From: Aquarana catesbeiana
Taxonomy: Eukaryota > Chordata > Amphibia > Anura > Ranidae
Assembly (NCBI RefSeq): GCF_042186555.1
Contig: NC_133333.1
Location: forward strand, 216,878,022-216,942,021
Length of the DNA: 64,000 bases
Direction: 5' to 3'
The first letter of the stretch is position 1. Each line of letters starts with the position of its first letter. Below the pieces are notes generated by a model. It had not been told where the DNA came from. It did not search any database and was given only the letters and a program-made list of their open reading frames with translations. Positions 1 to 12,302 of the stretch are shown here, piece after piece. Position numbers and translations under genes: made by a program.

Positions 1-406
1 AGAATATAGAATTATTGTAATGGGGGTGGGGGAATCTGTATCTGCAAGACTTCTTAAAGGCTAAAAAATATATCTTATCCTAAGTGGTGACTGGTGATGG
101 CCAGCTCTGCGTGTTCTAACTAAGGGCAGACTTTCCATCATGGCAACGTGTTTCCATCGCACGACGCATGACGTCAGTTTCTGCGAAGTTCGCGCATGCG
201 TGCTGGCCTCTTCTGGCCATCCACACCTCCATCAGCACAATTAGACGCTGGTGGAAGTGGAGGTGGAGGGGGTATATAGGGATCCCGAATCACGGAGACA
301 TGCCGTGGCCTTCAATATGGAGAGGGGAAACGCAGTCAGATGAAAGACATAAAGCAAAAGGTTACTGGCGACTCTAAGGGGACTTCACGTGATCTTATTG
401 ATATAA
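1..406. other. Unassigned sequence
   Basis: No coding signal or recognisable element. A CpG-containing stretch lies near 150-260. The two short frames here carry no motif. Confidence 0.4.
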
Positions 407-1440
407 TTAACCACTTTCCGCCGGGAAGGCGTACATGGACGTCCTCACGTTTCAGTGGTTATACCGGGATGATGCCTGTACCTACAGGCATCAATCCGGT
501 ATTGTTCTCTTCAGCCGATGATTACCTGCACCGTAAGAACAATCATAGCGGAAGTTCAGCCGCTTAATTGTTCTTACAGGCAGTGGAAGGGGACGTCCCC
601 CCCTCACGCCACCCTCCGGTGCTTCTACTGGCTCGCCCATGTGATCCGCGAGCTGGAGAAGGAATTCACCATTGCCGGAAGTTGACTATAGAGATTTCCA
701 GGCAACAGATGGTCCCTGGTCATCTTTATGACTCTCGGAGGCCCGGGCAGGCAGTTGTAAATACTGCCATATACTCGGTTGGAAAGCCTAGATCGTCCTG
801 TTTTTTTTCCAGCCTGAAGGAGAGATGTGGGGTCCTATTGACCCCACATCTCTCCATAAAGAGGGCCTGTCATGCACAATTCTTATTACAAGGGAAGTTT
901 ATATTTCTTATAATTGAAATAAAAGTGATCAAAATTTTTTTTAAAGGGAAAGTGTAAAAATCAAATGAAAATAAAATAAACAAAACTTTTTTTTTTTTTT
1001 TAAAGTGCCCCTGTCCCAGCGAGCTCGCATGCAGAAGCGAACGCATACATACGTCCCCCCCACATATATAAACGTCATTCAATCCACACATGTGAGGTAT
1101 CACCGCGAATGTTAGAGCGAGAGCAATAATTCTGTACAAGGACCTCCTCTGTAACTAATTTTAAAGTGTTGCCTATGGAGATTTTTGAGTACCGAAGTTT
1201 GGCGCCATTACACAAGCGTGCGCAATTTTCAAGTGTGACATGTTAGATATCTATTTACTCAGCGTAACATCATCTTTCACACTGTACAAAAATTTGGGCT
1301 ACCTTTAGTGTTTAAATGTATTATGAATTAAAAAAAAAAAGGCATTTAAAAAATTGCTGCGCAAATACCATGTGACATAAAAAGTTGCTACAACTGTTAT
1401 TTTATACCCTAGGGTCAAGACAAGCGATGTCTTGATATAC
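407..1440 (+). repeat. Dispersed ~1-kb repeat, family A, copy 1
   Basis: The left end reads TTAACCAC, as in the TTAA-flanked elements elsewhere in the window. From about 1085 to 1400 it closely matches 30465-30800, sharing for example GCCTATGGAG and ATCTATTTACTC. The two copies are the same repeat in the same orientation. There is no coding capacity, so it is probably a non-autonomous DNA transposon. The right edge is uncertain. Confidence 0.65.
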
Positions 1441-1491
1441 AAGTAGCGTCACATCACAACTGAGTATAAAAGAGAGGAGAGGCACCTCTAA

Positions 1492-1723
1492 AGCCCATAC
1501 ACACTATCAGATTTTCTGCTTTTTTCCTTCGGACTTACCAAAACCATGTAGTGCAAGGGCCTGCCTGATTGCATACACATTGAAACTCCTAAGGTTTGAC
1601 CTCATATTATATGATTTTGGTAAATCTGAAGGAAAAACTCAGCAGAATTCGTTCATTCGGAAAGTCCGTCGAAAAGTCCGCCGGACAAAGTCTGCCGTAA
1701 AGTCCGCTCGTGTGTACGCGGCA
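1492..1723. mobile_element. Harbinger-type MITE, diverged
   Basis: The right end reads GTGTACGCGGCA followed by TAA. The left end, AGCCCATACACAC, follows TAA. Ends and flanks match other TWA-flanked elements in the window. The inner part is rich in CCGTCGGA-like words typical of that family here. Non-coding. Confidence 0.55.
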
Positions 1724-1834
1724 TAAGACACTGAGTATCTAGGATGCTTTTTTTAAACCCAGTCATGTTACTGACCTGTAGCCAATCTAACCTAATTAGT
1801 TGAAAAATGTTCTTCAAGCTCTTCCTTGTCAGTA

Positions 1835-2075
1835 CCACCTACATTGCCAGCTTTTTGTTGCCCTGTCCCAACTTTTCTAAGATGTGTTTCTGATATCAAT
1901 TTCTAAAATACCTTATTTGTTTCTTGAAATAGTAGATTTTCTCAGTTTAAACAATTGATATGCCTTTTTTTTCTTTTGTAAATAAAATATGGATTTATGG
2001 GATTTGCAAATTATTGCATTCTGTTTTTATGTAGATTTTACACAGTGTCCCACCTTTTTTGGAGTGAGAGAATTT
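1835..2075 (+). mobile_element. Tc1-like 3' terminal fragment
   Basis: The block runs from GCCCTGTCCCAACTTTTCT through ATTTGCAAATTATTGCATTC to a terminus like CACAGTGTCCCACC. From memory this resembles the 3' end of a vertebrate Tc1 family. No transposase sequence is attached, so it is a severed end. Confidence 0.5.
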
Positions 2076-2399
2076 GTGGTTGTCATCAGGGTCACCAGAC
2101 GATTTCCCTTCTGTTTCTATAGGGGTGGCAGTCCACAATTTTGGATTTTCTTTCCCTTTCACTCTTGGTATTAATGATAAACAGGACAAATAGAGAGGGT
2201 GAATCTCCCTATGAGGGCACAAACAGCAATAAAAAACTGACAGGCGTTTTATTAGTGGTATTCATTTTTCTCTCTTTTTTTTTTTTAAACTGTATTAAAA
2301 AAATGTTTGCCATGAGTTATACTTTTATTGTAAGTGTATTATTAATTAGTAATGAAATAGCTCCTCAGCAGTTTTCCAAAATCCAAAGTATAGGCATAT
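2076..2399. other. Unassigned spacer
   Basis: AT-rich, with a T-run near 2274-2287. No coding or inverted-repeat structure is evident. Confidence 0.4.
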
Positions 2400-4014
2400 A
2401 GTTTCTTAAAAAAGTATTCAAACTCCATTGATATTTTCCACATTTTGTCATGTTACAACCAAAAAATGTAAATTTATTTTATTGGCATTTTATATGATAG
2501 ACCAACACAAAGTGGCACATAATTGTGAAGTGGAAAGAAAATGATAAATGGTTTTCAAAATGTTTTACAAATAAATATGTGAAAAGTGTGGCATGCATTT
2601 GTATTCAGCCCCCATGAGCCAATACTTTGTAGAACCACCTTTTGCTGCAATTACAGCTGCAAATCATTTTGGGGATGTCTCTACCAGCTTTGCACATCTA
2701 GAGAGTGAAATCTTTGCCCATTCTTCTTTGCAAAATAGCTCAAGCTGTTTCAGAGTGGATGGAGAGTGTCTGTGAACAGCAATTTTCAAGTCTTGACGCA
2801 GATTCTCTATTGGATTTAGGTCTGGACTTTGACAGGGCCATTCTAACACAAGAATATGCTTTGATCGAAATCATTCCATTGTAGCTCTGGCTGTATGTTT
2901 AGGGTCGTTGTCCTCCAGGAAGGTGAACCTCCGCCCCAGTCTCAAGTCTTTTGCAGACTCTAAACAGGTTTTCTTCTAAGATTGCCCTGTATTTTGCTCC
3001 ATCCATCTTCCCAGCAACTCTGACCAGCTACCCTGTCTGAAGAAAAGCATCCCCACAACATGATGCTGCTACAACCATGTTTCACGGTGGCGATGGTGTG
3101 TTTAGAGTGATATGCAGTGTTAGTTTTCCACCACACACAGCATTTTGCTTTTAGGCCAAAAAGTTAAATTTTGGTCTTATCTGACCAGAGCCTTCTTCCA
3201 CATGTTTGCTGTGTCCCCCACATGGCTTCATGCAAACTGCAAACAGGACTTCTTATGACTTTCTTTTAACAATGTCTTTCTTCTTGCCACTCTTCCATAA
3301 AGGCCAGATTTGAGGAGTGCACGACTAATAGTTGTCCTGTGGACAGATTCTCCCACCTGAGCTGTGGATCCCTGCAGCTCCTCCAGAGTTACCATGGGCC
3401 TCTTGGCTGCTTCTCCGATTAATGCTCTCCTTGCCCGGCCTGTCAGTTTAGGTGGACGGACATGTCTTGGTAGGTTTGCAGTTGTGCCATACTCTTTCCA
3501 TTTTCGGATGATGGATTGAACAATGCTCCGTGAGATGTTTAAAGCTTGGGATATTTTTTTATAACCTAACCCAGCTTTAAACGTCTCCACAACATTATCC
3601 CTGACCTGTCTGGTGTGTTCCTTGGCCTTCATAATGCTGTTTGTTCACTAAGGTTCTCTAACAAACCTCTGAGGGCTTCACAGAACAGCTGTATTTATAC
3701 TGAGATTAAATTACACACAGGTGGACTCTATTTACTAATTATGTGATGTCTGAAGGCAATTGATGCCACTATATTTTAGTTAGGGGTATCAAAGTAAAGG
3801 GGGCTGAATACAAATGCACACCACACTTTTCAGATTTTTATTTGTAAAAAAAAGTTTAAAAAACATTTATCATTTTCCTTTCACTTTACATTTATGTGCC
3901 ATTTTGTATTGGTCTATTACATAAAATCCCAATAAAATAAATTTACGTTTTTGGTTGTAACATGACAAAATGTGGAATATTTCAAGGGGTGTGAATACTT
4001 TTTCAAGGCACTGT
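2400..4014 (-). mobile_element. Tc1/mariner element, near full length
   Basis: Long terminal inverted repeats of roughly 220 bp are visible: 2400-2618 matches the reverse complement of 3795-4014. Both contain CACATTTTGTCATGTTACAA near the tip and GTATTCAGCCCCC at the inner end. TA flanks the right end. The element lies antisense to the window and encodes a broken transposase. Size (~1.6 kb) and architecture fit the Tc1 family. Confidence 0.85.
2664..3632 (-). pseudogene. Tc1-like transposase, disrupted
   Basis: A Tc1 transposase cuts and pastes the element through paired helix-turn-helix DNA-binding domains and a DDE nuclease. The N-terminal piece (3632-3228, 134 codons) begins MKAKEHTRQVR and has the first helix-turn-helix (GYKKISQALNIS), a basic linker (PPKLTGRARR) and the second DNA-binding segment. 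The C-terminal piece (2849-2664) has the family signature WPCQSPDLNPIEN followed by FCKEEWAKI. The catalytic middle (about 3227-2850) is split by frame breaks, so no full enzyme can be made. The start is the ATG at 3632, just inside the long inverted repeat. Confidence 0.85.
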
Positions 4015-6894
4015 ATTCTGTGTGTAAGCAGCAGTCTCACTACAGCAGTCCCTCATGCCCCCAGTTGCTAAGAAGGGAGACAGAATAAAGCTTAATCAAT
4101 TATAGTGCACCATCTAGTGTTTAATCTGCAAACCTAAATGTACTATATTAATCAACACAGAAGGGCAAGGATATAAATATGTGAAAGGCCTATCAACTTA
4201 TTTTAGAGCAAGTACTACTATAAAAGCAAACCATGTAATTACTGAAAATATTCTATAATTTTCTTTTAAAAACTTCAAACAGTAAGAGCTTGACATTTTC
4301 CCGTTTCCTTCTGTGAAAGAATTCTAAATGGCTGTGCCTTTATCTAGAATCTGCACATTACATAAAACAGTAAGCCTCATTTATCAAAATGTCAGCAACA
4401 GAATAATTTCACAAGCAGATTATGACTAATTTTCACATTAATGTTTGAAAATGCCATGGAGAAAATTATGGGTTACAACAAGCAGCACTGACAATTCTTC
4501 TCCGAAATTTCCTAGAAAATGCGATCCAAACATTATCCTCAAATTGTTTAGCAGGTGAACCCCATTAATCAATGCTTTCTTATAACGACTGCCTGTAGTG
4601 CTTCACAGCAATACAACATATTGAAACCTGTAGAGAAAATGCAGCTGGAAAATGAGTATTTGAATCTGATTGACCACTATGGGTTCATGTGGCCAGGTCC
4701 TGCTATACGGGCTCAGTTGAGGACAGATCGGTACAAATTTGCAAACGTTGTGTTAAAATGGCAAAAACCGCAGGTATTTTGTATACTAGCACCAAAAGGA
4801 CTCTAGCATGGCCAGGCCAATGTTTAAGCCAGGTAAAATGCTTCATTGCTGAGAAAATGTCCCTTGAGTCTTCAGAAACAGACACTTTTTAAAAGTAGAA
4901 GTACAGCCAAAGCTTGTTTGGCTGTACATCTCCTGACATCACAGGGCCAGTCCTGGCTGGGGGAAGATCACAACCTCCACCCAGGAGCCTTCACCAGCAC
5001 ATGTCTCAGCCTCTCAGCAAGCTGCTGAGAGACTGAGCCACCTGCTCCCACCCCCTCCACTGCCCATCACTCCAGTGAGCCCTGTGGGGGAAGGGGGCAG
5101 AGGAGAAAGCTGGTGGCAGTGACTGACAGTCACCAGCTCTCTGCTCTGAGCAGCAGGGAGAACCGAGCGATCATTGGTATTTGCTCACTTAGTTCTCACC
5201 CTTAAAGATGGCGGGGACAGATGCAACATCCGATCGAGGCTGTTTCCACCTAGTTAAATATGATTTTGAAAAAAACCCCAAACCAATTTTTCTCTTTAAA
5301 GTGTCAATCTTGTGCATGTTGTGGTTCCTCTCGACGACCCCTACATCATTACAGGACAAAATAGAGATGTAAGGGTTGGTGAGAGGAACCACAGCATATA
5401 TTGGAGACTTGGTGATTGACACTCCTGGAAGCATCGGTTTCTGAAGCATTTTAAGGGGATATGTTTTCCCAGCAATAAAGCAGTGATTGGCCTCGCAGGC
5501 AGAAATTAGTATTACATTTCATTTTACAGGTGGCATACATTTCATTGATTTTATTTTAGTGACAATGTCACTTCAATAATGGAAACAACTAAAGGTAAAA
5601 ACAGTGGATCATCACTGGCATGTGAGAAGGAACTTATAAATTAACCTACAACAATCCTGCATTTTTAATTTTCTCAGACCTGTCACATAAAGCTTTACAA
5701 AGATGTTTATGGTCTTCAAACCTTTAAAACCAAAAAGGTCAGGTTTTAGAAATGCTGATTACAAGAAAATGAAAACGGATACATAAAGTTTACAACTTAC
5801 TAAAAGAAGCCAGAACAACAATTGGTGTAATTATAATTGGCGCACAGCTGCTACGAAAGTGATTCCTGTCCAAGCTTTTGCATCATAGTAAAAGAGAAGG
5901 GCATGGAAAAGGAAGAAGATGACTATTAGAGGGGAGGAAAAACAGTTGGAAACATGGTGTTCCTGGCTGGCAAGCAGTGACAGGACGATCGAGGCCCAGA
6001 GCTGCACACACCCCTGTGCCATGTCTGTATTGTCAAAACAGTCTTCCTGTTCTAGTACCATCGCCCAAAGCTCTCTTGCAGGTGTCCTATTTGGTTTCTT
6101 CAAGAAATAAAATGGATTTATTATACATAAGACTCTATGTGAACTCATCTTGGCGATCTCTACATGTTCAAGCTCTGTTTGTTGCTTCAAAACGAGTGCT
6201 AGCAACCGTTCTCAACACGGGCCAAGAAGTGAGATCACCAAGTTGGCTGTGGTTCCGGACAGGTTGTCATATCACCACTGTGGAAATGGATGTGTTGTTA
6301 AAATCCTGAACATCAGTGAAAAACGACATTGCTCTGAGAAATGATAGGGATCTAGGATTAAATGAAAAGTTGTAAACTGGGGCGTTTTCATCAATCCTAC
6401 AATAAATCAGTAAATGTATATTGTTCTGTTTAATAAACTCTGCAATATTTGCAGGAATGACAAAGGGGACTAGGAGAGAGTTCCCAACAGCCAAGAAAAT
6501 TATAAATGAGACAACCCTATCATTATTTTTATTGAAAGCTTAAAAAGGATGTTTTAGAGATTACCTAATTTAGAGCCTGTGGCAGTTTGAAAGGCTTCAG
6601 AGAGTATTCAGAATTCATTGACAAGTGCATTTGACCTGCAGCTGACCTCTTTCTGACCTGCATTAGGCTTGCTTCAAGTGTATTTTTCTTTTCGCATAGA
6701 CTTGTGTTAGTATGAAAATCTATCTGAAGTGAACAAAAAGCACAGACCCTATATATTCAGGTATGCTCCATATATAGAAAGCAAAAATAAAAAAATAAAA
6801 ATTAAGTACAGCGCTACATTTAGAAAGAAAGTGAAAAGCAGCCAACACACCTATAGACTCAAGGTAGAAAAAAAACAAAAGAAACAACGTGTGG
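4015..6894. other. Unassigned non-coding DNA
   Basis: No convincing gene. It holds a short palindrome around TACAGCCAAAG/CTTGTTTGGCTGTA (about 4909-4935) and a longer hairpin at 5299-5423. The 110-124 codon frames at 5831-6309 overlap on both strands and show no domain. 6730-6894 may be the outer part of the Penelope terminal repeat that follows. Confidence 0.4.
5299..5423. repeat. Imperfect hairpin, MITE-like
   Basis: The left arm starts GTGTCAATC and includes GTGGTTCCTCTC. The right arm includes GAGAGGAACCAC and ends GATTGACAC. Arms are about 50 nt with interruptions. It probably is a small palindromic element or MITE core. Confidence 0.55.
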
Positions 6895-7633
6895 CGCTAT
6901 ATATCACATCCACAGCCGTGTGTATTACAATAAAGACATATAAAAATGGTGAATACTACCAAAAAATGTATGACCATAAAATGGATAGTGTCAAATAATT
7001 AATCAGTGTTGATCACATATAAGGTAAATACACAATAATACTTAATCATCAGATGTGCCAGTGATTAATAAAAACCCGTGCTGGTTCCATGAGCCAGACA
7101 CCAAACATAAAAAACATAAAACTTTAGAAGTCCATAAAAAATGTGTAGAAAAATAGTGAAGAAAATATCAACAGAGTTCAAAGGGGGTGATGCATGGCCA
7201 GATGGTATTCACAGAATTTTAGTCGCACCAAATCTGGCGAGTGGGCAGAAGGGAGACCACAAGTGTGCATAGATTGTACATCAGTGCCGGGGCCAACACC
7301 AGGAGTAGAGGAGGCTTACCGGAAAGAATTGACCTGAAATGGCGTATGCCAGACAAGTCAAAAAAGCATAATAACCACTGGTTCTGGAAAATGCGTCTTG
7401 TCAGATGTCATCAACAGATGGTGGAAAGAAAAGGGGGGGTCCGCACGGCTTCCTCTCCCATAGGTAATCCAGCATAAGCCAAACGTGTAGTTTCATATGC
7501 CATGCAAGGAGCAAACAAAACTCACATAGCGTAAAAACGTTTTAAAACACTAGTTTATTAAAATAATAAAAAACAGACTCACATTTTGGAAGAACGAAAC
7601 AGAGCTCAAATATCAAATAGCGGCGATCGTGAG

Positions 7634-7680
7634 GGGTCCACCTGACATGTTTCAGCTAAGGAGCCGTCATCTGGGGTATG
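7634..7680 (-). ncRNA. Degenerate hammerhead ribozyme-like motif in PLE-A
   Basis: Read on the minus strand: CAGATGA (consensus CTGATGA), a short stem-loop with GGCT/AGCT arms, GAAAC, then ATGTC at the expected cleavage position. The self-complementary ACATGT would let stem III form between two molecules. Stem I pairing is weak. Hammerheads in Penelope terminal repeats are known; activity here is doubtful. Confidence 0.5.
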
Positions 7681-8476
7681 GACCACTCTCACCTCACCGC
7701 TCTATAAACAAAAGATAACCCCCACTGGGAGTGTCTACAAACCGGAAGTGCAACAAGTAAGAATCACTTCCGGTTTTCAGGGTCATAGGATGACTAATTG
7801 AATAGTTATATTAAGAACAAATGAATGAAGCAGAGAACCATGTATCTCATGTTTCTAAATTAGAAGATTAAAAATTAAAAATAAGTACAAAAAAAAGGTA
7901 AGCTGTGCCCTGAATCAGTCCATCTACCAGGAACTGGTCAGAGTGCTAGCCAAGCCTCCCTTTCAGCCAGCCTGCTCCTCAAGCCTCACTTTCATATGTG
8001 ATGCACTTCCCATCACACAGAGAGGAAGTAATACCACTGCACTCCATAAGGAGAAAACCAAGCCTCAATCTGAGGCGAAGTGTCAGCAGAGAGAAGAAAT
8101 AAATCAGTGCACTGAAAAAAGGCATTAGTGTTAAAATAAAAACAGATTGGAAAAGAAAAAGAAAAAAAAAAAAAGGGGGATACAAATTATTACACAAGGC
8201 TAATGCTTGCAATAACATTACCTTATAAAGGTGATACAAGGACATTCTAATAAGGTAATTAGTGATCAATATTAGAATCATGGACCATAATATTAAAGGG
8301 ACACTGCCAATGGGGGACATCAACAGCGTACATATCAAAAATTACATTCTGAATTAAACCGTAATTATTCCGGACTCCATGACATAAATTAAGACAACCA
8401 ATAATATAATCATCTTGTATAGTAAAAAAAACAATATTCTTTGTCATTTAGACAATAAGAGAGATCATATTTATAT

Positions 8477-9988
8477 TCAAGCTTGGTTAATAAAAGAGTT
8501 GATGTCCCACTCCACGTTGATACCCTGTGGAAAATGGGACCCCAACTCATATACCCAGTAGGTCTCTAAACGCGAGACACCTCTAAGAATCGACCCGTCC
8601 CACCAGGGGGGCACGTACCTATCTATAATGAGGAATTGAGTACCCACAGGGTTCCGATCGTGAACCTCCCTGTAGTGTCTAGGGACAGTGTGTTTAGTAC
8701 TGCCCGCTTTAATGAGATTGATGTGTTCCGAAACCCGTGTAGTAAAAGATCTAATGGTCCGGCCGGCATATTGCTTGCCACAAGGGCAAATTAAAAGATA
8801 AACTATTCCTGTAGTGGCACACGTGCAGAAATGTTTAATTTTGTAAGTACGGCCGGTCACGGTGGAAGAAAAACTATGACTAGCCCTTCTGCCACAGGTA
8901 TTGAATTTACAGACCAAGCACTTTTTACAAGGATAAAATCCAATCAAGTTGTGGAAAAAGGATGGTCTCTCTGGTGGGTTGATGACATTAGGTGCTAACC
9001 TATTCCGGAGAGATGGAACACCCTTAAACACCACCTTTGGAGTCTTAGGCAACAGAGGCCCCAAGATTTTATCTGTTTTTAAAACATCCCAGTGATTTTC
9101 AAAAATTTTCTTAACATGCTTGTGCTGCATGGAGAAAGATGTCAAGAAGGACCATTTGAATTCATCATTCGTTTGTCTAGGTCTATCCTCTAATAATGAC
9201 TGACGGTCTGTTGCACAAGCACTTTCGATCTCATTATCTAAATCCACAGAGTTATAACCCTTCTCCAGGAACCTATCTTTCAAGGTCATGGCCTGTAGTC
9301 TAAAAGTGTCTGAATCAGTACAGTTCCTTCGTAATCGTAGGAACTGACTTTTGGGAACAGATCTGATCCAGGAACTGTGGTGGCAACTATCAGTCGATAT
9401 GTATGCGTTCCTGTCGGTGGATTTAAAATAAGTACTAAATATAAATGAGGACCCACTTCTTTCAATGACAAGGTCTAAAAAGTGGATTGAGGTGGTACTA
9501 GTTTCAAAGGATAAAGCAATACCCCTATCATTGTTATTCAAAGTTGTGAAAAAGTCAACCAGACCATCATGACTCCCTGTCCACAGGAGGAGGATGTCGT
9601 CTATGTACCGGGCCCACAACAGAAGGTGTGGGTTCTCCATAGCATAGACGACATCCTCCTCCCACTTGGCCATGAACAGGTTGGCCAGGCTGGGAGCAAA
9701 TTTTGCTCCCATAGCCACCCCTTTATGTTGGCGATAGAATTTACCACCAAACCAGAAATAATTGTGTTGTGTTGCAAACTCAATTAAATCAATACTGAAT
9801 TCTATCTGGGGTGAAGCAAGGGAGGCATCCCTGTTTAAAAAACAATGTACCGCATCCACACCTTCACGGTGTGGAATGCAGGTATAAAGGGACGCAACGT
9901 CCGCAGTGGCCATGATAAGGTCACCAGAATGGGAAACATTTGATAACAATTTAATCACATCCTTAGTATCTTTTAAGTAGGATGGCAT
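8477..9988 (-). CDS. Penelope RT with GIY-YIG endonuclease, N-terminally truncated
   Basis: Penelope proteins copy their RNA at a chromosomal nick made by their own GIY-YIG nuclease. This 503-codon frame has no internal stop. It shows RT motif A (ATADVASLYTCIPH, residues ~27-40), the GVAMGAKFAPSLAN block (~90-103) and the intact catalytic motif RYIDDILLLW (~127-136). A cysteine-rich linker (CKKCLVCKFNTC, ~355-366) precedes the nuclease core TGIVYLLICPCGKQYAGRT (~390-408). The frame stays open upstream of the ATG to about 10034, with residues such as FLQPSVLK, so the N-terminal third of a usual ORF is lost. No RNA-level evidence; the copy lacks the full protein but its two catalytic cores look undamaged. 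Confidence 0.85.
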   Translation of the reverse strand: MPSYLKDTKDVIKLLSNVSHSGDLIMATADVASLYTCIPHREGVDAVHCFLNRDASLASPQIEFSIDLIEFATQHNYFWFGGKFYRQHKGVAMGAKFAPSLANLFMAKWEEDVVYAMENPHLLLWARYIDDILLLWTGSHDGLVDFFTTLNNNDRGIALSFETSTTSIHFLDLVIERSGSSFIFSTYFKSTDRNAYISTDSCHHSSWIRSVPKSQFLRLRRNCTDSDTFRLQAMTLKDRFLEKGYNSVDLDNEIESACATDRQSLLEDRPRQTNDEFKWSFLTSFSMQHKHVKKIFENHWDVLKTDKILGPLLPKTPKVVFKGVPSLRNRLAPNVINPPERPSFFHNLIGFYPCKKCLVCKFNTCGRRASHSFSSTVTGRTYKIKHFCTCATTGIVYLLICPCGKQYAGRTIRSFTTRVSEHINLIKAGSTKHTVPRHYREVHDRNPVGTQFLIIDRYVPPWWDGSILRGVSRLETYWVYELGSHFPQGINVEWDINSFINQA

Positions 9989-10059
9989 CTTAAGTACAGA
10001 TGGCTGTAGGAAAAAGTTTATATGTCTTTATTGTAATACACACAGCTGTGGATGCTCCA

Positions 10060-11700
10060 TATATAGCACCAACAGTTTGCGCGGTGCTTTACAAAATGAA
10101 GGGAGAAAGAACGATTACATTACAATTCATTACAAGCGGATTCAGAGGGCCCAGCTCATGAGAGCTTACGGAGGCTAATTGCAGCATAAGTGACATATAC
10201 AATAAAAAAAGTGGGCAGTCTTGCCATCCAAACCCTGAGAGCTCACCAGCAGATGCAATGCAATGCCAAGGTCTATGGAGTATAATTCAGGGAGGGAAGG
10301 GGGAGTTTGGGCTGGAGATGATTTTGTCATAGGAGGTTGGGGGAGCTCTATTGGGAGCAGGGAGAATTTTTGCCTTTGCGTTACTTACACCCACTGTGTA
10401 TTGCTTACCCCTGAACTCCCCGGGGAACCCCAAGTTGGTGATCTACAAGGGCTCACTATCACAGACACCTGACATCAGATGGTTGTAGATTAGGCATTCT
10501 AAAAGTCTGAAGGTAAATTGGAGCAAGAAGATGCATCTTAGGTTGTTTACACAGGTAGGGTCCAGTGAGAGTTTTAGGTATGTGGGTGACCAGTACATGT
10601 TTTAGAGGGTTGGAAAAGATGCCAGCAGAGAGGGAGAGACTGACAATGTGAGTTAGAGTGTAGACTACAGAAAGAGGGTGACCATAGTTGTTGTGAGGGA
10701 ATGTCCAGGGGGAAGGTAGTTAGATGGGCAATAGAAAAAAAAACATAACTTCCTCTATGATAACAGTCAAAAGAAGGATGTACTGAATGCAGGGGGAGAT
10801 CTCGTAATCACATTATTTTAATGTTATTTTTGAAAAAAAAATGTAATTCTTCTGAGCAGTGAGTTAGTGGGTGGAGGCAGTGGAGGACAAAGTAGGGAGT
10901 TAAAGTACAAAAGAGCTGACTAGGACCAGATGAGGAGACGCAGAGGCGGGAATTGAATTTTTGGAGGGCAGATTTTTACAGTATGAAGTCTTGGAGTGAT
11001 TTCATTTTTGCCACAGTTGCTCAAGGGTACAGTTAAGTCTTTTCAGACTTCTAGTGTTATCTGTTTGCCAAGGTAGTAGCGGTCAGGGCCTGGTGTTCTT
11101 GTGTGTAGTGAGGGGAAGGAGTGTGTGCAGAGAGGATGACAGTGAGCTGTTGTAGACAGAAATGGGCAGGTCGGGGCAGGACAGGGGTGAGATTTTGTCA
11201 TTACAGGTAAATTGTTGCAGAATAGAGAAGAGGAGGGTTAAAGTGGCACTTTACTAACTTTTTATCAGTTGGAGGGATAGAAGGTTAAAGACAGGGAGAG
11301 TGATAAACTAATAACATTGTGGTCACAGAGATTAAAGAAGTGTTCCAGAGGTTGTAAGGAGGGTAGAGGCGGGAGAATACAAGGTCAAAGTAGTTGTCAT
11401 CAGAGTTAGCAGACGTATGTGTCCATTGTGTTAGGTCAAGGATGAGGAGCCAAGAGGTAGCTGGAATATTAACATTAAAAGGGATAATAAAATCAGCAAA
11501 AATGATTGTTAGGATTTCACAGGTGAAAAAGCAGGGTTAGCCAGGCAGAGATATCATCATGGAAGCTTCATACTGGTACAGAAGGCTGATAGATCACAGC
11601 AATCCTCAGAGGAACTGGAGAAAACAAATACAGTGAGCTGCAAAAGAGCAGAGGGATAGAGAGGATGGTGAGGAAAGAACCTGAGAGGTGCATTGTGGGG
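10060..11700 (-). mobile_element. Decayed non-LTR retrotransposon (L2/Rex1-like?)
   Basis: On the minus strand, about 11,500-11,280 reads like the end of an APE-type endonuclease: LTQWTHT, then FDLVFSRL, then in another frame LCDHNVISLSLSLS, matching the SDHxxI motif. Near 10,560-10,470 a line reads LDPTCVNNLRCIFLL, resembling the RT block NYRPISLLPF. The element's 3' end near 10,060-10,110 has the pattern of a ranid LINE tail (AGCACCGCGCAAACTGTTGG on the minus strand). Many stops; the bulk of RT is missing. Clade uncertain. Confidence 0.6.
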
Positions 11701-11873
11701 ATAAAAGGATTCCAACTTCACCTTCCTTTTGTTCACTGGTTCTGGGTGAGTGAGTCCAGTGTTGCGTAGTTCAGTTATTCATTCAATCATTTGTGACAAA
11801 GGATTCCCACAGCACTACAGAATATTTAGGAGAGAGCAGACCAGAAGCTGTCTACTCTCAGATTGAAACCTAA

Positions 11874-12299
11874 TGCCGTGTACACACGGCCGGACTAGCA
11901 ATGGACTGAATCACGTCGGACTTTTCGTCGGACTTCCGACGGATTTCCGACGGACTTCCGTTGAATCGGACTTGTCTACACACAATCACACCAAAGCCCA
12001 ACAGATTCGACCGTGATGACGTACGACCGGACTAAAATAAGGAAGTTCATAGCCAGTAGCCAATAGCTGCCCTAACGTCAGTTTTCGTCCGTCAGACTAG
12101 CATACAGATGAGTGGATTTTTTGACCGGACTCGAGTCCGTCGGAAAGATTTGAAACATGTTCCAAATCTAAAGTCTGTCTGATTTTCGACAGAAAAGGTC
12201 CACTGCAGGTCCGATGAAGCCCCCAAAGATCGAATTGTCCGACGGATTTGTTCCGTCGGACCAGTTTGGTTGAAAAGTCCAGGCCATGTGTACACGGCA
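11874..12299. mobile_element. Harbinger-type MITE with TAA target duplication
   Basis: Left end TGCCGTGTACACACGG and right end GTGTACACGGCA are inverted repeats. Both ends are flanked by TAA (11871-11873 and 12300-12302). The interior has many CCGTCGGA/TCCGACGG words. No protein. Probably mobilised by a Harbinger transposase. Confidence 0.85.
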
Positions 12300-12302
12300 T
12301 AA

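Larger units (their letters stand above)
6895..10069 (-). mobile_element. Penelope-like element A (PLE-A), 5' truncated
   Basis: It contains an RT plus GIY-YIG reading frame (9988-8477) followed by a long 3' region down to about 6895 that holds a degraded hammerhead-like motif. A ~45-nt sequence at 6897-6941 (TGTATTACAATAAAGACATA) recurs in opposite orientation at 10018-10069, just upstream of the coding frame. Inverted fragments of the pseudo-LTR at the 5' end are known for Penelope insertions. The 5' coding part is missing. Confidence 0.8.

Noticed and set aside
5831..6309. Host exon candidates of 110-124 codons
   Set aside because: Both strands are open, with no domain, splice pattern or repeat similarity to support coding.
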